This document shows, piece by piece, positions 34,714 through 41,513 of a stretch of 41,513 bases of DNA (its first letter is position 1; each line of letters begins with the position of its first letter). Source of the DNA: Myroides injenensis M09-0166 (GTDB lineage Bacteria > Bacteroidota > Bacteroidia > Flavobacteriales > Flavobacteriaceae); contig NZ_BAEX01000019.1 of the NCBI RefSeq assembly GCF_000246945.1, forward strand, positions 1 to 41,513, in the 5' to 3' direction. The notes under the pieces were generated by a model, which saw only the letters and a program-made list of their open reading frames with translations, was not told the origin of the DNA and made no database searches. The position numbers and the translations under genes were made by a program.

Positions 34714-35913
34714 CTACAGTTTCATCTTCTTAGCCAAATCTTTAGGTACTCCATCTTTGTGTACCATGATGTCTGTAGTTTTATATTTTACATATTCTTT
34801 GGTCATATACATATAACCTTTATAATCATTTGAAATTCCCCATGAATTTTTAATAATATAGTATTCTCTTCCATTCTGATCCTTTGCAATACCTACAATA
34901 TGCATTCCGTGATCATCAGTAGTAGAGTAATTATCAAATGCTTCTTGGCGCATTTCAGGTGTTATTACTCTTTCTGGTTTTGGACCTTCAAACATTTCTT
35001 TGCGCTCTTCATCTGTCATATCCTCCCATTCTTTTTCTGGAACAAATGCTACTCCATTTTTCCAACTAAAATACTTCTCACTAACATCACCTGCCCAAGC
35101 TACAGTAAATCCATTCTTTACCGCATAATCAATAATATCAGTTAGCTCATTTGTTTTAACATTATATACTTGATTGAAAGCCCAGTTATCAGGGACAAGT
35201 AAAACAAACTTTTCATAAAGAGGATAATTTAGATCTGAACCTATCTCAATATAATCATCTGGATTAATACCCACCACTTCTTTAGCAAAAGTCTTTGGGG
35301 TATACTCTTTACCTTCCCATTTGAATTTTTCAGGAGCTTCTCCCAAATAAGAGTCGATAACTGCAGTATACGCTTTTTCCCAGTTTGGTGTTAATTTTCT
35401 ATTTGGATTAGAAACTACTGCTTTCAAAATTCCTTCTTGAATAGCAGCCATCTCACCAAATTGATTCTTTGAAGTACCATAATTTAAACCTGAATAAACT
35501 GATTGTGGCACTGCACCATATTGTCTATACATATTGATAACATCGTGAAATGCTCCTCCATCACCTAAAGTAACTGCTCCATGCATGCGTACATACATCT
35601 TCCCCTTTTCAATATAAGCATTGCGGGCTGTAAATATTTGAGAAATTTCAACAGGCTTTTTCCCCATTCTAATCATTTCTGATTCTAAAAAAGAGTTCGC
35701 TGAATAACTCCAACACGTTCCTGAAGATCCTTGATTTTTAATAGATGTGTTTTCGATATCAATAACATCTGTAAATTGATATAACTCTTTACTCTTATCG
35801 CTTGCATTATATTTTAAAGCATTAACAAGATTATCTTGTGCAAAAGAAGTAAATGTGTAACCAGCTGATAGCATTAATGCTAATGCCCAAGCTTTAAATT
35901 GATTTTTAAACAT
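34714..35913 (-). CDS. Exported C1-family cysteine peptidase (aminopeptidase C / bleomycin hydrolase type)
   Basis: A 399-residue papain-fold peptidase with a signal peptide (cleavage near FAQ at 26). The active-site residues are all present: Q61 and C67 in NQGSSGTCWSYS, H338 in DDHGMHIVG and N356 in IIKNSWG. The overall layout matches bleomycin hydrolase/PepC, which trims peptides from the N-terminus, but the signal peptide indicates a periplasmic or secreted form as is common in Bacteroidetes. Upstream is a weak TATCTTTA box. It is followed closely by mscS. It is not near the SusCD operon, so a shared peptide pathway is only conjecture. Confidence 0.93.
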   Translation of the reverse strand: MFKNQFKAWALALMLSAGYTFTSFAQDNLVNALKYNASDKSKELYQFTDVIDIENTSIKNQGSSGTCWSYSANSFLESEMIRMGKKPVEISQIFTARNAYIEKGKMYVRMHGAVTLGDGGAFHDVINMYRQYGAVPQSVYSGLNYGTSKNQFGEMAAIQEGILKAVVSNPNRKLTPNWEKAYTAVIDSYLGEAPEKFKWEGKEYTPKTFAKEVVGINPDDYIEIGSDLNYPLYEKFVLLVPDNWAFNQVYNVKTNELTDIIDYAVKNGFTVAWAGDVSEKYFSWKNGVAFVPEKEWEDMTDEERKEMFEGPKPERVITPEMRQEAFDNYSTTDDHGMHIVGIAKDQNGREYYIIKNSWGISNDYKGYMYMTKEYVKYKTTDIMVHKDGVPKDLAKKMKL

Positions 35914-35942
35914 ATTATAAGGTTGTTAGATTCGTAAAGATA

Positions 35943-35995
35943 AAAAAAGCGAAAGGTTTATTCCAAATGAATCAGAATAAACCTTTCGCTTTTTC
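35943..35995 (-). terminator. Intrinsic terminator of the lipoprotein gene
   Basis: GCGAAAGGTTTATTC (35949) and GAATAAACCTTTCGC pair over 15 bases around an 11-base loop. A-rich left and T-rich right flanks give a U-run on either strand. It lies 64 bases after the stop at 36059. Confidence 0.88.
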
Positions 35996-36058
35996 AAATA
36001 ATTCTAAAATAAAAGAAGATAAAATATTAATAGTATATTCCTTTTATCTATTCTATAA

Positions 36059-36904
36059 TTATTTTTTATAAGTAATAGTAAAACTTCCTGTGATTTCTGT
36101 CTTTACTTCAATATCTTTTCCAGCTATATAATCGTACTCTTCTCCTACACCTATCTGACTAAAAGTTCCACCTGTTACATAGTTATCGTTATCATATGTA
36201 TATTTAATACTTAACTCCATAACATTTTTAGGGTTAGTTAAATCAACATACTTTATTGTTTTTGGATTATTAGCAGGTACAAATTTATTCATTGTATTTT
36301 CGCCAGTAAGAGCTCCACCGTTAATTGCTCCAATATCTACACTTGTTTTCTTACTAATATCAATAGCTCCAGTAGAATTTAGAGTATGAAAAGCAAAAAA
36401 TGGTTTACCATCATATTCTATAGTCACCTCTTCATCTTCAACTAAAACATTATCGTCATCAAAACCATAAGAAGTATAACTTGTTACATTCCCATTTTCA
36501 AAAGAATTTATTCGTACTCTATTTTTAAATTGAAAAGGTTGCTTTGCAATAACATCTAAGATATTAAAAGAATCACCTTCTTCTACGTTCACACTCATTA
36601 AGTCTCCATTAGAATATTCAATATTTACTAATACTTCCCCTTTGTCTCCTAGTACAGATACTAATTTACCATCACTATTGTAATGTAATTTTGATTTTCC
36701 CTTTTCATGGATATCCTCATCATAATCAATCCCTAGTCTTTCTCCTTCAGCACTGTCGATAAACTTAATTACTTCATTTGGTTGAGTTACACCATCAATA
36801 ACTTCAACTCCGTTGTTATCATCTTTTGAATTTGCATTATCATCTGAACTACAACCTACTAAAAGACCCCCTAAAAGGCTTACACTTAATAATAACTTTT
36901 TCAT
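36059..36904 (-). CDS. Lipoprotein of unknown function
   Basis: A 281-residue lipoprotein (lipobox C18, LLVGC) whose mature start SSDDNANSKDDNN carries the acidic-serine pattern linked to surface export of Flavobacterium lipoproteins. The body is beta-rich with short YNSDGKLVSV- and YSNGDLMSVNV-like repeats resembling bacterial YD/RHS-type strand repeats, and later EEVTIEYDGKPFFAFHTLN and IKYTYDNDNYVTGG. I do not recognise a family with certainty and see no catalytic motif. It stands alone with a terminator downstream and no nearby partner. Confidence 0.75.
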   Translation of the reverse strand: MKKLLLSVSLLGGLLVGCSSDDNANSKDDNNGVEVIDGVTQPNEVIKFIDSAEGERLGIDYDEDIHEKGKSKLHYNSDGKLVSVLGDKGEVLVNIEYSNGDLMSVNVEEGDSFNILDVIAKQPFQFKNRVRINSFENGNVTSYTSYGFDDDNVLVEDEEVTIEYDGKPFFAFHTLNSTGAIDISKKTSVDIGAINGGALTGENTMNKFVPANNPKTIKYVDLTNPKNVMELSIKYTYDNDNYVTGGTFSQIGVGEEYDYIAGKDIEVKTEITGSFTITYKK

Positions 36905-37286
36905 TTTTCTCTTTTTTCTTAAATTTTATGTAAAATTAACACAATTTTAGTCATGTAAAAACATCTTAACAACTAATACATAAAATTGATTTAATTCACA
37001 ATACTATATTCTTAAAACACATAAAAACATATTTTTTTATAAAAAAAGCACACAATAAGCAAAAGAATTACAGTATTTACAATCCAAACTAGAAAGCTCA
37101 CTCCTTATTATAAATTCAATGGTTATTCCTACAATACTTCTTCAAAATTATTGCTATGTAATAATTGAATATAGTCTACAACTTACATTTAAAAACAAGA
37201 AAAGTATCTGCTAAAGAAAAAGCCCCCTTGCTTAGTTTAAGCAAGGGGGCTTTTATAGAAATTATAATTTTAAAGTAAGTTTCTTC
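36905..37286. other. Gene-free gap containing the S9 peptidase terminator
   Basis: About 380 bases. The only clear element is a strong terminator at 37217-37254 (AGCCCCCTTGC / GCAAGGGGGCT stem, 9-base loop) for the S9 peptidase. The rest is AT-rich. A stretch near 37090 (CTAGAAAGCTC) loosely resembles part of the 33.47 kb repeat flank but has no array. Confidence 0.5.
37217..37254 (-). terminator. Intrinsic terminator of the S9 peptidase gene
   Basis: AAAGCCCCCTTGC and GCAAGGGGGCTTT form a long GC-rich stem with a 9-base loop, followed by a U-run on the minus strand. It lies 33 bases after the stop at 37287. Confidence 0.92.
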
Positions 37287-39188
37287 TTACAAAGTTTCTT
37301 TTAACCAACGAAAGAATTCACCTTGCCAAACTTGAGCATTCTGAGGCTTAGTTACCCAATGATTTTCTTCTGGCAAATAAAGGAATCTACTTTTAATTCC
37401 TCTTAATTGTGCTGCTTGGAATGCTTCTTGTCCTTGACCAATTGGTACTCGATAATCTTTTCCACCTTGAATTACTAAAATAGGTGTATTCCATTTATCA
37501 ACATTATTAATTGGATTAAAGTTTGCATAAGCATTTTGCGCATCTTTATTATCTTTTTCCCAATAAGCACCTCCTGTATCAAAATTAGGGAAGAATACTT
37601 CCTCTGTAGTGCCATACATACTTACTAAATCAAAAACTCCACAATGAGATATAAACGTTTTAAATCTATTTTCATGGATACCTGCTAAGAAGAAAACAGA
37701 ATAACCTCCATAACTTGCTCCTACAGCCCCTAGTCTATCATTATCCACATAATCTTCTTTAGCTACATCGTCAATAGCAGCTAAGTAATCCTGCATTGGT
37801 TTACCTCCCCAATCTTTACTAATAGCTTCATTCCATTCCACACCATGTCCTGGCATTCCTCTACGATTTGGAGCAACGATAATATACCCTTCTGCTGCCA
37901 TAAGTTGAAAATTCCAACGGAAAGAATAAAACTGTGATAATGCAGACTGTGGTCCCCCTTGGCAATAAAGTAATGTTGGATATTTTTTATTAGGATCAAA
38001 ATTTGGTGGATATACCACCCAAGTCACCATATCTTTACCATCAACAGTTTTTACAATGCGTTTCTCACTTTTACTTAACGCTATTTTTGAATATGCTTCG
38101 TCATTAACTTTAGTAATTTGATTCCATGTTTTCTTTTTCATATCATATGAGAAAACCTCTGTAGCATGATTAAAGTCTGTACGTGTTACAATAGCTTTGT
38201 CCCCATCAATTCCAACAATTCCTGTTACGTCGAAATCTCCATCGGTAATTTGTTTTACTACTGGAGCAATGCGTTTTTTACCAGGAAAATTAACTTCAAA
38301 TAATTGAATTGTTCCACCAACAGCAGCATTAAAATAAATTTTACTACCATCTTTGCTCCACTGGTATCCTCCGACAGTTCCATCCCAATTAGCAGTTAAA
38401 TTAAGATCACGACCATCATAACGCACAATAATATCATTTTTATCTGCTTCAAATCCATCAGTCTTCATTTGCAACCAAGTCAAATATCCTTGAGGAGAAA
38501 ATGTTGGATTAGTATCATAGCCCTCATTATCTTTTGTCAGATTAGTGGTCTGCTTAGTTTTGATATTATATTCATACAAATCTGTATTTGTACTTGTAGC
38601 ATACGCTGTACCTTCTTTCTTTTTGGAAACATAAACGATTCCATTACTATCTGGAGTCCATATATAATCTTCATCACCACCAAAAGGCTTTTGCGGTGCA
38701 TCATAAGGTTCCTTTGCCATAATATCTATAGCATCAGCTTCGTTAGCAATTGGTGCATAAAAAACGTGGTTATGAGAACCGTCATTCCAAGTATCCCAAT
38801 GTCTATAATCTAAACCATCGAAAACATAGGTATCTGTTTTTTCCATTCCTGGATATAAATCTTTCCCTAAGATTTTGTTTACTTTCACTGCTTTATCTGA
38901 TAACACATATTCACCTGAAGGAGATATATTCTTATCTTTAATCAAAGTCTTATAATCTGTAACTTCTATTGGAGTACCTCCGGTTAAGGAAATTTGGTAG
39001 GTCTTAGAGTCAATTTTATCTTCTGTCATATTTGGATAACCCACCTTATAAATAAGGTTTTTACCATCTTTAGAGATTCCAATAGGAGTAACACGTCCTA
39101 ATTTCCAAAGCAATTCTTTAGTCATTACCTCTTGTGAAAAAGCTGATAAACTAGCTAAACTTAAGGCAAATAAAAATATTTTCTTCAT
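37287..39188 (-). CDS. Exported S9-family serine peptidase (prolyl oligopeptidase / DPP type)
   Basis: A 633-residue peptidase with a signal peptide ending near FSQ (residue 19). Residues about 30-385 form a beta-propeller (WTPDSNGIVYVS, FSPQGYLTW, WSKDGSKIYF repeats), and 390-633 the alpha/beta-hydrolase with the triad S492 in GASYGGYS, D578 in GGKDYRVP and H610 in EENHW. It cleaves oligopeptides or N-terminal dipeptides, probably in the periplasm, feeding amino acids or peptides to the cell. The start MKKIFLFALS is a good signal peptide. It is a single-gene unit, divergent from the symporter gene, with a shared AT-rich gap of 304 bases. Confidence 0.95.
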   Translation of the reverse strand: MKKIFLFALSLASLSAFSQEVMTKELLWKLGRVTPIGISKDGKNLIYKVGYPNMTEDKIDSKTYQISLTGGTPIEVTDYKTLIKDKNISPSGEYVLSDKAVKVNKILGKDLYPGMEKTDTYVFDGLDYRHWDTWNDGSHNHVFYAPIANEADAIDIMAKEPYDAPQKPFGGDEDYIWTPDSNGIVYVSKKKEGTAYATSTNTDLYEYNIKTKQTTNLTKDNEGYDTNPTFSPQGYLTWLQMKTDGFEADKNDIIVRYDGRDLNLTANWDGTVGGYQWSKDGSKIYFNAAVGGTIQLFEVNFPGKKRIAPVVKQITDGDFDVTGIVGIDGDKAIVTRTDFNHATEVFSYDMKKKTWNQITKVNDEAYSKIALSKSEKRIVKTVDGKDMVTWVVYPPNFDPNKKYPTLLYCQGGPQSALSQFYSFRWNFQLMAAEGYIIVAPNRRGMPGHGVEWNEAISKDWGGKPMQDYLAAIDDVAKEDYVDNDRLGAVGASYGGYSVFFLAGIHENRFKTFISHCGVFDLVSMYGTTEEVFFPNFDTGGAYWEKDNKDAQNAYANFNPINNVDKWNTPILVIQGGKDYRVPIGQGQEAFQAAQLRGIKSRFLYLPEENHWVTKPQNAQVWQGEFFRWLKETL

Positions 39189-39416
39189 AGTTAGAGTTTT
39201 ATAATGTCGTAAATTTAAACTTTTCTTTTAATTAAGTAAGAGATATCAGTTTTTATAAAAATTCAATTGTTCCTATCAGTTATTCCAATACAATTATACA
39301 TACTACAACAATATCCACACAAACTAACTATCTCATAAAAAATTTATAAAAACATTTACCTAATAACATATTTTTAAGAAAATACTTTTTATAAAAATGA
39401 AAAATAAACTGCTTTA

Positions 39417-39424
39417 TAATTTTG
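39417..39424 (+). promoter_or_regulatory. -7 promoter box of the symporter-DedA unit
   Basis: TAATTTTG is a full match to TAnnTTTG, 68 bases before the ATG at 39493. No clear -33 TTG. The remaining gap 39189-39492 is AT-rich and shows no other element. Confidence 0.4.
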
Positions 39425-39492
39425 TTATTTTTTTCTAAAAAGAAGATTAATTGCAAAAAAATAACTATTTTCACGCTCAAAATATAGAATAC

Positions 39493-40740
39493 ATGAAGAA
39501 TAATAAACTATTTATAGCTATTATTATTGCACTAGTTATTGGTATTATAATAGGAAGTATTGTACATTACCAAATCCCAGAACACAAAGAAGTATTTGCA
39601 AAAAACATTGAACTTTTAGGTACTATTTTTATCCGATTAGTTCAGATGATTATTGCACCTCTTGTTTTCTGTACACTAGTTACAGGAATAGCTAAAATGG
39701 GTGACATGAAAATGGTTGGCCGTGTAGGTGTAAGAGCAATGGGTTGGTTTATCACTGCCTCTTTTATTTCTTTAACCATTGGATTAATCCTTGTAAATCT
39801 TTTCAAACCAGGAGTAGGTAGTGATTTAAAAATGACTGACCACTCTAATGCTAACGAATTAGTTTCTAAAACAGATGCCTTAAGTGTTCAAAGTTTTATA
39901 GAACATTTAATTCCTAAAAGTATATTTGAAGCATTTGCCCACAATGAGGTATTACAAATTGTAGTATTTTCAGTGTTTTTCGGAATCGCATTATCTACTT
40001 TAGGAAGTAAAGGAAATGGATTAATTCAACTGCTTGACCGTATCACAGATGTCGTCCTAAAAATGGTATCTTATATTATGTGGACAGCTCCTTTAGGTGT
40101 TTTAGGTGCCATAGCTGGAGTAGTAGCTATAAATGGAATATCTATTTTCGCCTTATACGTCAAATATTTAGTAGCTTTCGCTTGTGGTCTAGCACTACTA
40201 TGGATCGTTTTAATATTCGTTGGTTATCTTATACTTGGTAAAAATGTATGGCGCTTATTAAAGGCAATGAAAGAACCATTATTAATTGCCTTCTCAACTA
40301 CAAGTAGTGAAGCTGTATTTCCTAAATTGGTAGAACAATTAAAAGAATATGGTTGTTCACCAAAAATAGTATCATTTACATTGCCATTAGGTTATTCTTT
40401 TAACCTAGATGGAAGTATGATGTACTTGACTTTTGCAAGTATATTTGTTGCACAGTATTATGATATCCACATGTCGCTTGGACAACAAATTGCTATGTTA
40501 TTAGTACTTATGGTTACTAGTAAAGGGGTAGCTGGAGTACCTAGAGCATCCTTAATCGTTATTGTAGCAACATGTACAATGTTTAATATCCCACCAGAAG
40601 GAATCGCTCTGATTTTACCGATTGACCATTTCTGCGATATGGGTAGAAGTATGACAAATGTATTAGGAAATGGTTTATCTACTGCTGCAATTGACAAATT
40701 CGAAAAAAAGAACTTAATTGATAATATAGATACAGAATAA
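39493..40740 (+). CDS. Dicarboxylate/amino acid:cation symporter (DAACS family)
   Basis: A 415-residue inner-membrane symporter of the GltP/DctA family taking up C4-dicarboxylates or acidic amino acids with Na+ or H+. The serine-rich hairpin FSTTSSEAVFP lies near residue 275, the NLDGSMMYL motif of helix 7 near 312, and the IPPEGIALILPIDHFCDMGRS segment with the substrate-binding aspartates near 375. I use the ATG at 39493 (MKNNKLFIAI) because the upstream TTG at 39451 gives an unusual polar extension. It is followed after 4 bases by dedA, so probably one transcript. Confidence 0.94.
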   Translation: MKNNKLFIAIIIALVIGIIIGSIVHYQIPEHKEVFAKNIELLGTIFIRLVQMIIAPLVFCTLVTGIAKMGDMKMVGRVGVRAMGWFITASFISLTIGLILVNLFKPGVGSDLKMTDHSNANELVSKTDALSVQSFIEHLIPKSIFEAFAHNEVLQIVVFSVFFGIALSTLGSKGNGLIQLLDRITDVVLKMVSYIMWTAPLGVLGAIAGVVAINGISIFALYVKYLVAFACGLALLWIVLIFVGYLILGKNVWRLLKAMKEPLLIAFSTTSSEAVFPKLVEQLKEYGCSPKIVSFTLPLGYSFNLDGSMMYLTFASIFVAQYYDIHMSLGQQIAMLLVLMVTSKGVAGVPRASLIVIVATCTMFNIPPEGIALILPIDHFCDMGRSMTNVLGNGLSTAAIDKFEKKNLIDNIDTE

Positions 40741-40744
40741 TACA

Positions 40745-41464
40745 ATGGACGAATTTACTTTCTCGCAGTTACTCAATCCTGAGTTCTACATTAATCTTGA
40801 AATAGCAGGGCACTCAATAGGAATTTATGTTGTATTGTTTATCGTTTTTGCTGAAACAGGTTTATTTGCGGGATTCTTCTTACCAGGAGATAGTTTGCTT
40901 TTCTTAGCAGGTATATATAGTACTGCTTTAATGCAAGAATTGTTCAATATAGATAGTGACTTTGCAAATGTTGCTTTACTTTCCACTTTTATTGCATTAG
41001 CTGGAATATTTGGAAACGCCTTTGGATATTGGTTTGGAGCTAAAAGTGGTAACTATCTCTATAATGTCAAGGACAATTTCATTTATAAGAAAAAATATCT
41101 ATACGAGTCTAAAGTTTTCTTTGAACGTCATGGTGGTAGAGCTATTATATTTGCGCGTTTTTTACCAGTAGTTCGTACTTTCGCTCCAATTATTGCTGGA
41201 ATTGTACGTATGGATTTTAAGCGTTTTATGCTTTATAATATTATAAGTTCGTTCTTATGGGCAACTACCCTAATATTTGCAGGACATTACCTACAAGTGT
41301 GGTTAATGGATAGCTATGGCATCAATTTAAAAGACTATATCGAATATATTATTATTTTCCTAATCTTAGTGACAACTTTACCTATTGTTATTAAATTACT
41401 TAAAAGTAAAGGAGGAAAAGATAATCAAAACGAAAATGTAGAGTTAAATAACGATCAAAAGTAA
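40745..41464 (+). CDS. DedA-family membrane protein
   Basis: A 239-residue DedA/VTT-domain protein with the family motifs ETGLFAGFFLPGDSLLFLAG near residues 37-56 and the FARFLPVVRTFAPIIAG motif near residues 137-153, plus a re-entrant helix pattern. DedA proteins recycle undecaprenyl phosphate or flip phospholipids across the inner membrane and affect pH and membrane-potential homeostasis. The polar C-terminus (SKGGKDNQNENVELNNDQK) is cytoplasmic. It begins 4 bases after the symporter gene. The exact lipid substrate cannot be told. The first bases of a possible terminator follow at the window edge. Confidence 0.92.
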   Translation: MDEFTFSQLLNPEFYINLEIAGHSIGIYVVLFIVFAETGLFAGFFLPGDSLLFLAGIYSTALMQELFNIDSDFANVALLSTFIALAGIFGNAFGYWFGAKSGNYLYNVKDNFIYKKKYLYESKVFFERHGGRAIIFARFLPVVRTFAPIIAGIVRMDFKRFMLYNIISSFLWATTLIFAGHYLQVWLMDSYGINLKDYIEYIIIFLILVTTLPIVIKLLKSKGGKDNQNENVELNNDQK

Positions 41465-41513
41465 TTGATTGATTATAGAATATAAAAAAGGCTATTATTG
41501 AAATACTACGTGT

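Noticed and set aside
41465-41513. Terminator after dedA
   Set aside because: The window ends before a second hairpin arm could be seen, so it cannot be judged.

Overview
The window looks like chromosome from a low-GC member of the Flavobacteriaceae, probably Myroides or a close relative. The family-level assignment rests on SusC/SusD proteins, several Bacteroidetes-type promoters (TAnnTTTG at -7), lipoproteins with acidic export-signal-like residues after the lipobox, and a fused MurF-alanine racemase. The genus is a guess from protein flavour. I see no tRNA, rRNA, insertion sequence, prophage or CRISPR array.

Layout. Bases 1-2400 (minus strand): a TonB-dependent receptor behind a clear TPP riboswitch and a consensus promoter, so a thiamine-family uptake gene. 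2831-5294 (minus): an overlapping pnuC-arfB pair, a BI-1/YccA membrane protein and a 4'-phosphopantetheinyl transferase. 5385-11992 (minus): a four-gene SusC-SusD-zinc metallohydrolase lipoprotein-DUF4302 lipoprotein operon. 12320-15719 (minus): mscL, murF-alr fusion and a DsrE-family protein. 16600-21001 (plus): a sulfur/persulfide module of two YeeE/YedE half-transporters, a Crp/Fnr regulator, a TauE exporter, a persulfide dioxygenase-rhodanese fusion and a thioredoxin. Two matching palindromes sit at the same distance from -7 boxes ahead of its first gene and its dioxygenase gene. 21060-27738: lepA, a propeller-like lipoprotein, and a very large metallophosphoesterase/outer-membrane-barrel protein whose phosphoesterase motifs are degraded. 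27767-31271: an HD-domain/Pycsar-effector-like membrane protein convergent with a GAF-type gene split by one in-frame TAG. 31482-41464: dusB, a DJ-1/PfpI protein, mscS, a C1 peptidase, a lipoprotein, an S9 peptidase, a dicarboxylate/amino-acid symporter and a DedA protein.

The least explained signal is in three gene-free stretches (2.54-2.61, 16.14-16.33 and 33.47-33.61 kb). Each holds short words repeated at an exact 11-base step (or 22), first on one strand and then inverted, so that the whole can fold into a long hairpin. The repeated word differs at each locus, but two of the three share a recognisable left flank. I read these as copies of one repeat family with a fixed architecture and a changing core, and I cannot name it. 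Other points worth a second look are the single stop that splits the 788-codon GAF gene, the orphan HD-PycTM fusion, the degenerate metallophosphoesterase, and the predicted sulfur regulon operators.
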